The notes: generated by a model not told the origin, from the sequence alone. A stretch of 64,000 bases of DNA from Evansella alkalicola (GCF_019042735.1 NZ_JAHQCR010000016.1:13176-77175); one strand, 5' to 3'. Shown: positions 17,106 through 26,423, numbered from the stretch's first letter. Translations and numbers: made by a program.

Positions 17106-17208
17106 TTTTGCTCTAATATATTTATCGGATGTATATTTCATTTTTTGAGTATATTTTTAATTATTTTTTTGTCTTATACAAATCTTTTTGGAATTAGTTG
17201 GAGGAATC

Positions 17209-18802
17209 ATGAACGAAAAAATGGCAGGCCTAAAAAAAAACAACAACCGAGTTCTGGCAAGGGAGATCGAAAAAGGAGAAACAATTAATAATTTCTTCTG
17301 TCATCATAATCCTTTTGTTAACCCTGACGTTCATGTGGTTTGGGACTCGAACAACATATGTCCCACTGTATTCCAATTTGACGATACAAGAAACTGGGGA
17401 AATAAAGGAAGTTCTCGATTCGAGGGGAGTTCCTTCTGAAATTGCTGATAATGGTACGACAATCCTTGTTCCTCACAATCATGTGAATGACTTAAAGGTG
17501 AGTTTAGCAGCAGAAGGAGTACCTAATAGTGGAAGGATCGATTACGGTACATTTAGGGATAGTATGGGGTTTGGTACAACGGATAATGAATTTAGCCTTC
17601 TAGAACGAGCAGCGATCCAAACATCGCTAGAGGATCTTTTCCGAAGTATAGATGGAATAAATGCAGCACATGTAATGATTACACTTCCTGAAGAAAGTAT
17701 TTGGTTGTCAGATCAAGGGCAGGAAGCAACTGCAGCAATTACTTTGAATCTTCAAACTGGTTACAGGTTGGATCAAGAGCAAATTAGGGCACTTTATCAC
17801 CTAGCATCAAGAAGTGTACCGAATTTACCTGTAGAAAATATTGTAATAATGGACCAAATGTCGAGATACATGGAACTATTTGACGATCAAGCTGAGGTAA
17901 ATACTACCTTTTCCATGTATGAGCAGCAGCGAAATATTCAAAGAGACATAGAAAAGGATATACAAAGGCAAGTACAACAAATGTTAGGGACGTTAATGGG
18001 GCCTGACAAGGTGCTAGTAACTGTTAGTACAGATTTAGACTTCACACAGGAAAATAGACAGGAACAACTTGTAACTCCTGTCAATGAAGAGAACATGTCT
18101 GGAATTGCTGTTAGTGTGGAGCGAATCACAGAGACATACACTGGGGAAGACGTTCCTGAAGGTGGTATTCCAGGGACTGGAGAAACTGATATTCCTGGAT
18201 ATCCTGGAGCTGGTGTAACTGGTTCTGGGGATTATGAACGGATGGAAGAAAGAATTAATAATGATGTGAACCGAATTCAACGTGAAATTGTTGAAAGTCC
18301 TTATAAGATAAGAGACATTGGAATACAAGTGATGGTTGAACCTCCGGATCCTGAAAACCCAGCTTCATTACCCGCTGAAAGACTAGATGATATTCAGCAA
18401 ATTCTTGGTCAAATTGTTCGTACTTCCATTGATCAAGAGTACACTGCGAATTGGGAGCAGCAAGATATTAATGAACGAATATTTGTATCACAATCACAGT
18501 TTCTTGGAAAAGTGGAATTAGAAATACCTGAAGAGGCTGGTACTCCATTATGGTATTACATTGTAGGAGGATTAGTTGTCTTAATCATTTTACTATTGTT
18601 CTTACTGATACGAAAAGGAAGAAGGACTGTAGAGGAAACGATTGAAGAGGAAACTATTGAACAGGAAGAAATTCAAGATTTAACGATGATGGAAGAAAAA
18701 GATTCAGAAGAAAAAGTACGTAGGAAACAGTTGGAAAAACTGGCGAAGGAAAAACCAGATGAGTTTTCAAAACTAGTTCGCACGTGGCTTTCTGAAGACT
18801 AA
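17209..18802 (+). CDS. fliF: Flagellar MS-ring protein FliF, out of frame at an A9 tract in this sequence
   Basis: FliF forms the membrane MS-ring on which the C-ring and export gate assemble. GGAGG (17200-17204) and ATG 17209 give MNEKMAGLKK, after which the given sequence runs off frame and stops at 17439 (76 residues). Dropping one A from the nine-A run at 17232-17240 continues as TTTEFWQGRSKKEKQ, a membrane helix (IISSVIIILLLTLTFMWF) and TRTTYVPLYSNL, exactly the FliF N-terminus, joining the long frame that ends at 18802. That frame holds the ring-building domains, the second membrane helix (WYYIVGGLVVLIILLLFLLI) and the FliG-binding tail RKQLEKLAKEKPDEFSKLVRTWL. No start inside the second frame keeps the first membrane helix. 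Whether this is a real lesion, slippage site or sequence error is open. Confidence 0.93.
17232..17240 (+). repeat. Homopolymer of nine A at the fliF frameshift
   Basis: Nine consecutive A after CCT and before CAACAACC. With eight A (or eleven) fliF is in frame; with nine it is not. Tracts of this length are known hot spots for replication slippage and RNA polymerase slippage. Confidence 0.95.
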
Positions 18803-18814
18803 GGGGGGAGAACA

Positions 18815-19825
18815 ATGGCGAAAAAAAAGCAGCTAACAGGCCGAGAGAAAGTTGCGATACTATTGATCTCTTTAGGACCTGATGTCTCAGCGAATGTATA
18901 TAAACATTTATCAGAAGAGGAAATAGAGAAACTTACACTTGAGATAGCTGGTGTGAGGAAGGTCGATAATCAAACGAAGGAAGAAGTGTTGGATCAATTT
19001 CATCAGTTAGCTCTTGCACAAGACTATATAACCCAAGGTGGTATTGGATACGCAAAGAGTGTCTTAGAAAAGGCACTAGGGGAAGATGAGGCTATGCAAA
19101 TTATTAATCGTCTCACTTCGACCTTACAGGTGAAGCCATTTGACTTTGCTAGAAAAGCTGATCCGACACAGATATTAAACTTTATTCAAAATGAGCACCC
19201 GCAAACAATTGCATTAATTTTATCTTATTTGGAAAGTGAGCAAGCAGGTCAAATACTATCTGAATTACCGCAAGAATTACAGGCTGATATTGCTAGAAGA
19301 ATTGCTTTAATGGATAGTACTTCACCGGAAATAGTAAATGAAGTAGAAAGTATATTAGAGCAGAAGCTCTCAGCTACAGTGACCCAAGATTACACGCAAG
19401 CTGGTGGTGTTGAATCTGTTGTGGAAGTATTAAATAGTGTAGATAGAAGCACAGAACGCACGATTTTAGATGCACTAGAAATACAAGACCCAGAGCTGGC
19501 GGAAGAGATCAAAAAGAGAATGTTTGTATTTGAGGATATTGTTACATTAGACAATCGCTCTATTCAAAGAGTTATACGTGATGTAGAGAACGAAGATTTA
19601 CAACTTGCATTGAAAGTTGCAAGTGATGAGGTAAAAGAGACTGTCTTTAATAATATGAGTCAAAGGATGGTCGAAACCTTTAAAGATGAAATGGAGTTTA
19701 TGGGCCCTGTTAGACTTCGAGATGTGGAGGAAGCTCAAACACGTATTGTTGGTGTGATTCGCCGTTTAGAGGACGCTGGTGAGATCGTTATTGCACGTGG
19801 TGGAGGAGATGATATCATTGTCTAA
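18815..19825 (+). CDS. fliG: Flagellar motor switch protein FliG
   Basis: C-ring protein that binds FliF and receives torque from the stator. It has the armadillo-like N-terminal domain (TGREKVAILLISLGPDVSANVYKHLSEEEIEKL), the middle EHPQTIALILSYLE motif at about residue 126, and the C-terminal motor domain with FVFEDIVTLDNRSIQRVIRDVENEDLQLALKVA. At 336 residues it is normal. GGGGGGAG precedes ATG 18815, 12 nt after fliF. Its 3' end overlaps the fliH start. Confidence 0.98.
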   Translation: MAKKKQLTGREKVAILLISLGPDVSANVYKHLSEEEIEKLTLEIAGVRKVDNQTKEEVLDQFHQLALAQDYITQGGIGYAKSVLEKALGEDEAMQIINRLTSTLQVKPFDFARKADPTQILNFIQNEHPQTIALILSYLESEQAGQILSELPQELQADIARRIALMDSTSPEIVNEVESILEQKLSATVTQDYTQAGGVESVVEVLNSVDRSTERTILDALEIQDPELAEEIKKRMFVFEDIVTLDNRSIQRVIRDVENEDLQLALKVASDEVKETVFNNMSQRMVETFKDEMEFMGPVRLRDVEEAQTRIVGVIRRLEDAGEIVIARGGGDDIIV

Positions 19826-20615
19826 ATTGATTAAATCTAATAACGCCATTCAAGCATCTCCTAGCTCCAAGGAAATAAAAGTGAAATCGATTGTTTTTCC
19901 AAATACTTATGATGGAGATGTAAATGATAATGATCATTCAGTAGCTCGTCAAGTTCACTATGTAGAACGAGGGGAGTTAATGAAGCAAGCAGAAGCGGAA
20001 GCACAACTTTTAATTGATGAAGCTAAGTTCCAAGTGGAGTCTATGAAAGAGGAAATTGAAATGTACCAGGCTCAAATAGAACAAGAGGCTGAAAAGCGAT
20101 ATGCTGAAGCTTTTGAGGCAGGAACTGAAAGAGGTTACCAAGATGGCCTTCTCAAAGGTCAACAAGATTATGAAACTTGCATTCAAAAGGCGAAAGAAAT
20201 CGTTGCAAAGGCTGAGGAAGACTACTATAAACATATAGAAGATTCTGAAGAAGAAATGCTTGAATTAGCCATTAAGCTTGCAAAAAAAATTATCGGAAAT
20301 ACATTTAATGAAACGAATGAAGCATGGGTGCATTTATTAAGAGAAGCGGTAATGGAAATTAGGGGTCAAGAAGAAGTTAGGATTTATGTAAACCCTCATT
20401 GGTATGAATTAACATTGCAACATCTTGATGAGCTCAAACAACTGGCACTCCATACGAACAAATTATATATATACCCAGATAATACTTTATCTGAATCAAG
20501 TTGCATTATTGAAACCCCTTTCGGGCAGGTAGACGCTAGCCTAGATAGCCAGTTAAACGAAATGAAAAGAGTACTAGTTAGTAAGTTAAATGAGGGTGTC
20601 GCAAATGAAATTTGA
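19818..20615 (+). CDS. fliH: Flagellar assembly protein FliH
   Basis: Regulator and stator of the FliI export ATPase. A basic/disordered N-terminus is followed by a long coiled coil (about residues 50-130, rich in Glu, Ala, Lys and Gln, with GYQDGLLKGQQDYE in the usual GxxxG-like stretch) and the C-terminal FliH/VATPase-E domain (LELAIKLAKKIIGNTF, WVHLLREAVMEI, GQVDASLDSQLNEMKRVL). The start is uncertain: TTG 19818 fits the GGAGGA at 19802-19807 better than ATG 19809, which lies too close; the frame is open further upstream inside fliG. It overlaps fliG by 8 nt and fliI by 11 nt. Confidence 0.93.
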   Translation: MSKLIKSNNAIQASPSSKEIKVKSIVFPNTYDGDVNDNDHSVARQVHYVERGELMKQAEAEAQLLIDEAKFQVESMKEEIEMYQAQIEQEAEKRYAEAFEAGTERGYQDGLLKGQQDYETCIQKAKEIVAKAEEDYYKHIEDSEEEMLELAIKLAKKIIGNTFNETNEAWVHLLREAVMEIRGQEEVRIYVNPHWYELTLQHLDELKQLALHTNKLYIYPDNTLSESSCIIETPFGQVDASLDSQLNEMKRVLVSKLNEGVANEI

Positions 20616-21924
20616 TCAACTTGTTCAGGAAATAGATTCGATACCTTCATTAGTTCATTTTGGAAAAGTAAAGCAACTAGTAGGTCTTATGATTGAATCT
20701 AAAGGTCCTCAAGTTTCAATTGGAGAGATTTGTTATATCCATGTAGGACCACCATCTAATAGGAAAGTGATGGTAGAGGTAGTGGGGTTTCGTGAAGAAA
20801 ATGTTCTTTTGATGCCATTTGATCAAATTCATGATATTTCCCCTGGATGTTTGGTGGAAGCAACCAGTAAATCTCTACAAGTTAATATAGGGACAAGCCT
20901 AATTGGAAAAGTTATAGATGGAATAGGGCGCTCCTACGACAACCAAGGGTTAGCGAAGGGGACCTTACCATACCCAACTGATAATCCACCACCAAACCCT
21001 CTAAAGAGGCCGAGAATAACGGAACCTTTGAGCTTAGGAGTACGTGCTATTGATGGACTATTCACAGTGGGAAAAGGGCAACGTGTCGGGATCTTTGCAG
21101 GAAGCGGAGTAGGTAAAAGTACGCTCATGGCGATGATTGCAAAGAAATCTGATGCAGATATAAATGTCATAGCTCTAATTGGAGAACGTGGAAGAGAAGT
21201 AAGGGATTTCGTAGAAAGGGATCTTGGAGAAGAAGGTTTAAAAAATTCAATCGTGGTTGTGGCCACTTCAGACCAGCCAGCACTAATGAGAATTAAAGGC
21301 GCTTTCACGGCAACTGCAATAGCAGAATATTTTCGGAATCAAGGGTTAAATGTCACATTAATGATGGATTCCGTTACACGTGTAGCAATGGCGCAAAGGG
21401 AAATTGGTTTAGCTACTGGTGAACCGCCAACAACGAAAGGTTATACACCTTCTGTGTTTGCCCTACTACCACGTCTCTTAGAACGAAGCGGAACAAATGA
21501 GTATGGTACTATTACTGCCTTTTATACTGTATTAGTTGACGGAGATGATTTAAATGAACCGATATCTGATACTGTGAGGGGAATTTTAGATGGACATCTT
21601 GTATTAGATCGGAAGCTAGCAAATAAAGGTCAGTTTCCAGCTATTAATGTTTTAACAAGTATAAGTCGAATTATGAACGATATAGTTTCTGAGCAGCATC
21701 GCAAGGCAGCAGACAATTTGAGAAAGTTACTAGCTACCTATCAAGATTCAGAGGATTTGATTAGTATTGGAGCTTATAAAAGGGGTACCAACCAACTAAT
21801 TGATGAAGCAATAAATCGTCATCCAAGCATTATAAATTTTCTGAAGCAAGAAGTGGACGGGAGTATAACCTTTGATGATGCTGTAGCTCAACTATTAGAG
21901 GAGTTTGGGAAAGGGGTAACATAA
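20605..21924 (+). CDS. fliI: Flagellum-specific export ATPase FliI
   Basis: F1-beta-like ATPase that energises flagellar protein export. The Walker A AGSGVGKS is at residues 165-172; IGERGREVRDFVERDLGEEG, the Walker B VTLMMDSVTRVAMAQREIGLATGEPPTTKGYTPSVF (given in full only as a region, about 247-282) and the FliI-typical FGKVKQLVGLMIESKGPQVSIGE N-terminal beta barrel are seen. ATG 20605 gives 439 residues starting MKFDQLVQEID, as in B. subtilis; an in-frame ATG at 20590 has no good ribosome site. The stop overlaps the fliJ start by one base. Confidence 0.97.
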   Translation: MKFDQLVQEIDSIPSLVHFGKVKQLVGLMIESKGPQVSIGEICYIHVGPPSNRKVMVEVVGFREENVLLMPFDQIHDISPGCLVEATSKSLQVNIGTSLIGKVIDGIGRSYDNQGLAKGTLPYPTDNPPPNPLKRPRITEPLSLGVRAIDGLFTVGKGQRVGIFAGSGVGKSTLMAMIAKKSDADINVIALIGERGREVRDFVERDLGEEGLKNSIVVVATSDQPALMRIKGAFTATAIAEYFRNQGLNVTLMMDSVTRVAMAQREIGLATGEPPTTKGYTPSVFALLPRLLERSGTNEYGTITAFYTVLVDGDDLNEPISDTVRGILDGHLVLDRKLANKGQFPAINVLTSISRIMNDIVSEQHRKAADNLRKLLATYQDSEDLISIGAYKRGTNQLIDEAINRHPSIINFLKQEVDGSITFDDAVAQLLEEFGKGVT

Positions 21925-22361
21925 TGAGTTTTCAATTTACATTACAAAAAGTTCTTGAGATGAAAGAGCATAATAAAATGGAAGCTCAATTAGAATACCA
22001 GGACGCAATGCGCAAATTCGAAGAAGTAGCAACGGAATTATATCATGTATTAAAAAAGAAGGAAGAGATTTTGCAGACTTATGAAGAGAATATTGGAAAA
22101 GGTGTACCAATTTCTATTATTCAACAGACGGAAGAAGCTTTACGATTTTTACAACTCCAAATCGACCGACTTCAAGAATCAACACACTATGCGAGGTCGT
22201 CCATGAACGAAAAACAGCAATTATTGTTAACCTCAACAGTTGATTTAAAAAAATATGAAAAAATGAAAGAAAAAAAGTTTCAACAATATGAAGTTGAACA
22301 AAAAAGGTTTGAAAACAAGAACCTAGATGAAGTTTCAGTACAGCAATATATGAATCGGTAG
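21924..22361 (+). CDS. fliJ: Flagellar export protein FliJ
   Basis: Central stalk-like subunit of the export ATPase complex and chaperone escort. The whole 145-residue protein is a predicted antiparallel coiled coil starting SFQFTLQKVLEMKEHNKMEAQLEYQDAMRKFEE, the FliJ signature. It is translationally coupled to fliI (TAATG overlap) and lies 12 nt before ylxF. Confidence 0.94.
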   Translation: MSFQFTLQKVLEMKEHNKMEAQLEYQDAMRKFEEVATELYHVLKKKEEILQTYEENIGKGVPISIIQQTEEALRFLQLQIDRLQESTHYARSSMNEKQQLLLTSTVDLKKYEKMKEKKFQQYEVEQKRFENKNLDEVSVQQYMNR

Positions 22362-22373
22362 ATAGGTGAAGCT

Positions 22374-22937
22374 ATGAAAAATGATAACTCACAAAACAAA
22401 TGGCAAGTCTTCTTTATGCTCATCTTCATTCCAGGTGTTTTCGCAGTAATATTGGCTGTAGCAGTATTAAGCTTTATGAATGTCAATATCGTTGATAACG
22501 TGAAACAAGTAGTATCTATGTTACCTTTCGTTGATGGAGAAAATGAAGAAACAATAGAGACTGAAGAGAATGTTGAAGAGATGCTTGTGCAATTGGAGCA
22601 TGAAAACAGCACATATTTAACAACAATTCAAAGTTTAGAATATGAAATGGAGCAAAAAAACCTCCAAATTATTGAGTTAGAAGAGCGAATTGATCAACTA
22701 GTCCAACAAGAAAATGAAAATGAAATTCAAGAATCAAATGAGAGTGCAGATTATGGAGACATTGTAAGAACGCTTGAAGGAATGACAGCATCAAAGGCAG
22801 CTCAAATTGTATCGGAAATGGAAGAAGATGAAGCGGTGTTGTATTTAAGACTTATGAATACTGACGCCCGATCTCAGATTTTAAGTAGAGTAGATCCATC
22901 AAAAGCAGCTAATATCATTAGTAAACTTGTTGATTAA
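22374..22937 (+). CDS. ylxF: MotE-like flagellar protein (YlxF)
   Basis: A single N-terminal membrane helix (about residues 10-33, VFFMLIFIPGVFAVILAVAVLSFM), an acidic linker, a coiled coil (about 62-110), and a C-terminal domain of the MgtE-N/MotE type: LEGMTASKAAQIVSEMEEDEAVLYLRLMNTDARSQILSRVDPSKAANIISKL. MotE in proteobacteria chaperones the periplasmic motor protein MotC; the Bacillus role is not known and is inferred to concern motor or export assembly. It sits between fliJ and fliK as in B. subtilis. Confidence 0.85.
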   Translation: MKNDNSQNKWQVFFMLIFIPGVFAVILAVAVLSFMNVNIVDNVKQVVSMLPFVDGENEETIETEENVEEMLVQLEHENSTYLTTIQSLEYEMEQKNLQIIELEERIDQLVQQENENEIQESNESADYGDIVRTLEGMTASKAAQIVSEMEEDEAVLYLRLMNTDARSQILSRVDPSKAANIISKLVD

Positions 22938-22972
22938 TGATAAAACGAATGCTTGAAAGGGGGTGAGAATAA

Positions 22973-24205
22973 GTGAATGATATTATGGCAGCATTTCCTA
23001 TGACTAAAAAAACTTTACCAGGGAGTAACGGCAACAAAGTTGATGTAGAAGGCACCCAAAAGGGGAATTTGTTCCATCAAATGTTGAATCAGTTAAATCA
23101 GGTCACAGAGGAAACTTCAGGCGTAATTGCTAATGGAATGGAGAAACAGGAAACGCATCAAGATTGGCTAGGGGAAGGCGAATTAATTGATATTCCTATC
23201 AATATGGAAGATATTGAGGAAATACTTGAAATCCTTCCAAAAGAATTTAAAGATGAACTCCTCCAATTATTTAGTGGAGACCAATCTTTTTCAAGTGAGG
23301 ATTTACTAAATCAAGTTATAGAAAATCCAGATCCAATGAATCTTTTGAAAATGATAATTGCTTTCACTCATATGGAAAATAGCTCGTACATTGAAATGAG
23401 AGGGATTGGACACACTCATTTCCTAAGCCAAGTAGAAAAGGTTTTACAAACAGTCTTTCCAACGTTTGTGTTGGAAAACAGTACAAAGTCATATGGTAAC
23501 GTGTTTGAGCAATTAAGTAGTCATTTAAAAACGATTTTGCAAGGCTTGGAAAAGGATAGTGGATTAAGTTTAAAAGAACAATTAAGGTATGTTTCATCTA
23601 GACCTGATCGAGAGACAGTTGAAAGGATTTTCCTTAATACTTTTCGACAGAATGAATCCAATGTAACAGCTAATACCCAATTTATGATAAGCTCATTCGA
23701 TACAAATAACAGTCATATGTCGCGAGTCCAGCAATTAATGCTACATACTGGTGGACAAGGGGATCGGGTTTCTGAAGAGCAATTTATGCGACAGATTCAA
23801 AATATGTTAAATAGAAATCAATTCCAGCAATTAAGTAATGGAATCCAGCAGATCAGTCTAAAGCTACACCCACAATCATTAGGAAGACTTGATATTAATA
23901 TCCAACAAGTAAATGGTATTTTAGTTGCAAAAATGATGACGACAACTGCTGCTGCTAGGGAACTGATTGAAGGGCAATTAAATCAATTACGTCAAGCTTT
24001 CCAAGGGCAAAATATACAAGTAGATAGAATAGAAATCACTCAGCAACAGACACAGCAAACGAACCAAAATCCTTTCAAAGATTCACAGGAAGGTCAAGGA
24101 GAAAATAGGAGAGAAGAGTCCCTTAAACAAGATGATTTGGAACAGCAAGATGACGAAGATAATTTTCAGGAATTCCTCCAAGACTTGATCGATATGAAAG
24201 TGTAG
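22973..24205 (+). CDS. fliK: Flagellar hook-length control protein FliK
   Basis: Molecular ruler exported during hook growth that triggers the FlhB substrate switch. The N-terminal two-thirds is poorly conserved and Gln/Asn/Glu-rich. The C-terminal hook domain (about residues 290-365) is clear: QQISLKLHPQSLGRLDINIQQVNGILVAKMMTTTAAARELIEGQLNQLRQAFQGQNIQVDRIEI (blocks). A polar tail rich in Gln, Glu and Asp follows. The GTG at 22973 follows AAAGGGGGTGAG. Length 410. Confidence 0.9.
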   Translation: MNDIMAAFPMTKKTLPGSNGNKVDVEGTQKGNLFHQMLNQLNQVTEETSGVIANGMEKQETHQDWLGEGELIDIPINMEDIEEILEILPKEFKDELLQLFSGDQSFSSEDLLNQVIENPDPMNLLKMIIAFTHMENSSYIEMRGIGHTHFLSQVEKVLQTVFPTFVLENSTKSYGNVFEQLSSHLKTILQGLEKDSGLSLKEQLRYVSSRPDRETVERIFLNTFRQNESNVTANTQFMISSFDTNNSHMSRVQQLMLHTGGQGDRVSEEQFMRQIQNMLNRNQFQQLSNGIQQISLKLHPQSLGRLDINIQQVNGILVAKMMTTTAAARELIEGQLNQLRQAFQGQNIQVDRIEITQQQTQQTNQNPFKDSQEGQGENRREESLKQDDLEQQDDEDNFQEFLQDLIDMKV

Positions 24206-24216
24206 GGTGATCATAA

Positions 24217-24660
24217 ATGACAATTGCGATCAATGATAGTTTGTATCTAGCAGATTATCAAAAACAAAAAAGAAACACGAATGATTTAGACAAAGATGCG
24301 TTCTTACGAATTTTAATTGCTCAGCTTCAAAATCAGGATCCATTGAATCCGATGGAAGATAAAGAGTTTATAGCACAAATGGCCCAATTTACTTCGTTAG
24401 AGCAAATGACAAACATGAATTCAAATCTAGAAAAGTTTATACAAAGTCAACAACAGAGTCAATTTATCTCTCACAGTGAACTTATTGGGAAAAAAGTAAC
24501 GTGGGATAGGGAAGTAAATGAAAACGGAAATCGAAGAATGGAAAAAATGGAAGGTGTTGTAACAACAGTAAAGTTTAAAAATGGATCAGCTGAGTTATTG
24601 GTTGATGAAACATACACCATCTCAGTAAAAGACATCAATACAGTTTCCATTCCAAAATAA
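24217..24660 (+). CDS. flgD: Flagellar hook capping protein FlgD
   Basis: Scaffold cap for hook assembly. The conserved N-terminal FlgD block is present: LDKDAFLRILIAQLQNQDPLNPMEDKEFIAQMAQFTSLEQMTNMN. The C-terminus is a short beta domain only (GKKVTWDREVN...VTTVKFKNGSAELLVDETYTI), without the tudor/FnIII parts of the proteobacterial protein; this short form (147 residues) is usual in Bacillus (YlxG). Confidence 0.96.
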   Translation: MTIAINDSLYLADYQKQKRNTNDLDKDAFLRILIAQLQNQDPLNPMEDKEFIAQMAQFTSLEQMTNMNSNLEKFIQSQQQSQFISHSELIGKKVTWDREVNENGNRRMEKMEGVVTTVKFKNGSAELLVDETYTISVKDINTVSIPK

Positions 24661-24680
24661 TTGTATAGGAGGTGAGGTTA

Positions 24681-25067
24681 GTGAATCACAAAATAATGCC
24701 CCATCACCTGCAGCAGTCATTTATAAAGCCATCTCAGAAAACAGGTTCTCCTGTTAAACATAAGGTTGAGACATTTCAGTCGGTGTTTCAAAAAACTGTC
24801 GCTGTTAGTGAGAGTATAAAGGTTAGTAAACATGCGGAAATGCGTTTGAATGAACGTGGAATTAACATAACTCCTGAAACTTGGAAACAAATACAGGAAA
24901 AAGTAAATGAGGCTAGTCATAAAGGAATCTGTGATTCTCTTGTTGTGACGGAAAATGCAGCACTCGTTGTAAGTGTAAAAAATAATACAGTCATCACTGC
25001 AATGGATAGGGAAGAAGCTCAATCCCAGTTATTTACTAATATAAATGGAGCAATTTTGATGAACTAG
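24681..25067 (+). CDS. Flagellar operon protein of the TIGR02530 type
   Basis: A 128-residue protein between flgD and flgE. The C-terminal 85 residues hold the family core: KVSKHAEMRLNERGINITPETWKQIQEKVNEASHKGICDSLVVTENAALVVSVKNNTVITAMDREE (blocks). The family is found in flg/fli operons of many Firmicutes, and its function is unknown. The N-terminal 40 residues are basic and probably disordered. GTG 24681 is chosen with AGGAGGTGAGG upstream; the in-frame GTG at 24672 lies within that site. I know of no counterpart at this position in B. subtilis. Confidence 0.8.
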   Translation: MNHKIMPHHLQQSFIKPSQKTGSPVKHKVETFQSVFQKTVAVSESIKVSKHAEMRLNERGINITPETWKQIQEKVNEASHKGICDSLVVTENAALVVSVKNNTVITAMDREEAQSQLFTNINGAILMN

Positions 25068-25139
25068 GCCGGACCGAAAGGAAGCCTATTGCTGTTGAAT
25101 GATGGATACAGCATAAACAATTTGAAGGGAGTTTTTCTT

Positions 25140-26357
25140 ATGTTACGTGCTATGTACTCAGGTATAGGTGGAATGAGTAATTTCCAGACTAAGTTAGATG
25201 TAATTGGTAATAACATCGCTAACGTTAATACATTTGGTTATAAAAAAGGTAGAGTAACCTTTGAGGATCTAGTAAGCCAGCAATTATCAGGTGCTAGTAC
25301 TCCTACTGAAAACCGAGGCGGTACTAACCCGATGCAAATGGGATTAGGTAGTACTCTTGCTTCCATTGATACAATTCAGACCCAAGGATCTTTGCAGACT
25401 ACTGGAAGAGATTTAGATATAGGTATAACTGGTGATGGATTTTTTATCGTTAATGACGGTAACCAAACGTATTACACTAGAGCTGGAAATTTCTATCTTG
25501 ATCAACAGGGGAACCTTGTTAACTCTAATGGATTAAGAGTACAAGGTTATGGTGTTGGAGCAGATGGGAATATCAATGAAGCTGCAGGGATTGGAAGCTT
25601 GCAAATACCAGCAGGAATGACTATACCACCGCAAGCAACGACGGAAGCTACAGTCCGAGGGAACTTAGATTCAGAGACAGTGGTTGGAAATTCAAGAAAC
25701 ATTGAGTTTTATGTAGTTGATGAGATTGGTAGACCACATTTAATAGAGGTTTCCTTTACAAAAGATTCTAATAACGAGTGGTCCTATGCCGTTTCCTCTG
25801 AAAGTGCAGCAGTAACAGGTGGTACGACTGGTACGCTTGAATTTAATAGTGGTAATTTAGATGATGATAATACAGAACTCACTCTAGTGTTTAATGATCC
25901 AAATATTAATAATGTAGCATTTAATTTAGATTTTTCACGAATTACTCAATACGACAGGAATTCAAATGTTGATATTTATAGTGTAAATGGAAACATAGAT
26001 GGAACATTAGAGAGTTATAACATTTCCAGTACAGGGGAAATTAATGGTGTCTTTTCAAATGGACAAGTGAGATTACTGGGCCAAATCGCCCTGGCGTCAT
26101 TTAATAACCCAGAAGGACTAACAAAGAGTGGAGCTAATACCTATCAAGTGTCGAATAACTCCGGGATGCCACAAGTAGGCTTTCCTAGTGATGGTGGTAG
26201 AGGATCACTTACTGGTGCAGCCCTTGAAATGTCTAACGTTGACTTGTCTGAGGAATTCACAGAAATGATTGTTGCTCAGCGTGGTTTCCAAGCGAATACA
26301 CGAATTATTACGACTTCTGATGAAATATTACAAGAACTAGTAAACTTAAAACGTTAA
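25140..26357 (+). CDS. flgE: Flagellar hook protein FlgE
   Basis: Main hook subunit. The rod/hook N-terminal signature is MLRAMYSGIGGMSNFQTKLDVIGNNIANVNTFGYKKGRVTF (blocks, residues 1-41); the central D1 region has GDGFFIVNDG, and the C-terminus VDLSEEFTEMIVAQRGFQANTRIITTSDEILQELVNLKR is the FlgE/FlgG helix. At 405 residues it is much longer than B. subtilis FlgE (about 264), owing to a D2 insertion (about 190-300) with alternating strands. ATG 25140 gives the conserved start; an upstream in-frame start at 25089 adds nothing conserved. Confidence 0.96.
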   Translation: MLRAMYSGIGGMSNFQTKLDVIGNNIANVNTFGYKKGRVTFEDLVSQQLSGASTPTENRGGTNPMQMGLGSTLASIDTIQTQGSLQTTGRDLDIGITGDGFFIVNDGNQTYYTRAGNFYLDQQGNLVNSNGLRVQGYGVGADGNINEAAGIGSLQIPAGMTIPPQATTEATVRGNLDSETVVGNSRNIEFYVVDEIGRPHLIEVSFTKDSNNEWSYAVSSESAAVTGGTTGTLEFNSGNLDDDNTELTLVFNDPNINNVAFNLDFSRITQYDRNSNVDIYSVNGNIDGTLESYNISSTGEINGVFSNGQVRLLGQIALASFNNPEGLTKSGANTYQVSNNSGMPQVGFPSDGGRGSLTGAALEMSNVDLSEEFTEMIVAQRGFQANTRIITTSDEILQELVNLKR

Positions 26358-26365
26358 GTTGGCTC

Positions 26366-26410
26366 GGCTTAGCGCTTAAATTATTTAAGTGTTAAGCCAG
26401 TCAAATTTTT
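26366..26410 (+). terminator. Terminator-like hairpin inside the fla/che operon, after flgE
   Basis: A 15-bp stem (26366-26380 with 26384-26398, two G.U pairs, 3-nt loop) followed after a few bases by TTTTT (26406-26410). It could act as a partial terminator or as a 3' end protecting the early-gene mRNA segment. Confidence 0.65.
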
Positions 26411-26423
26411 AGGGAGGAACGAC

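Noticed and set aside
17315..18802. Treating TTG 17315 as the true fliF start
   Set aside because: It would cut away most of the first membrane helix and has no ribosome site; the A9 frameshift explains the data better.
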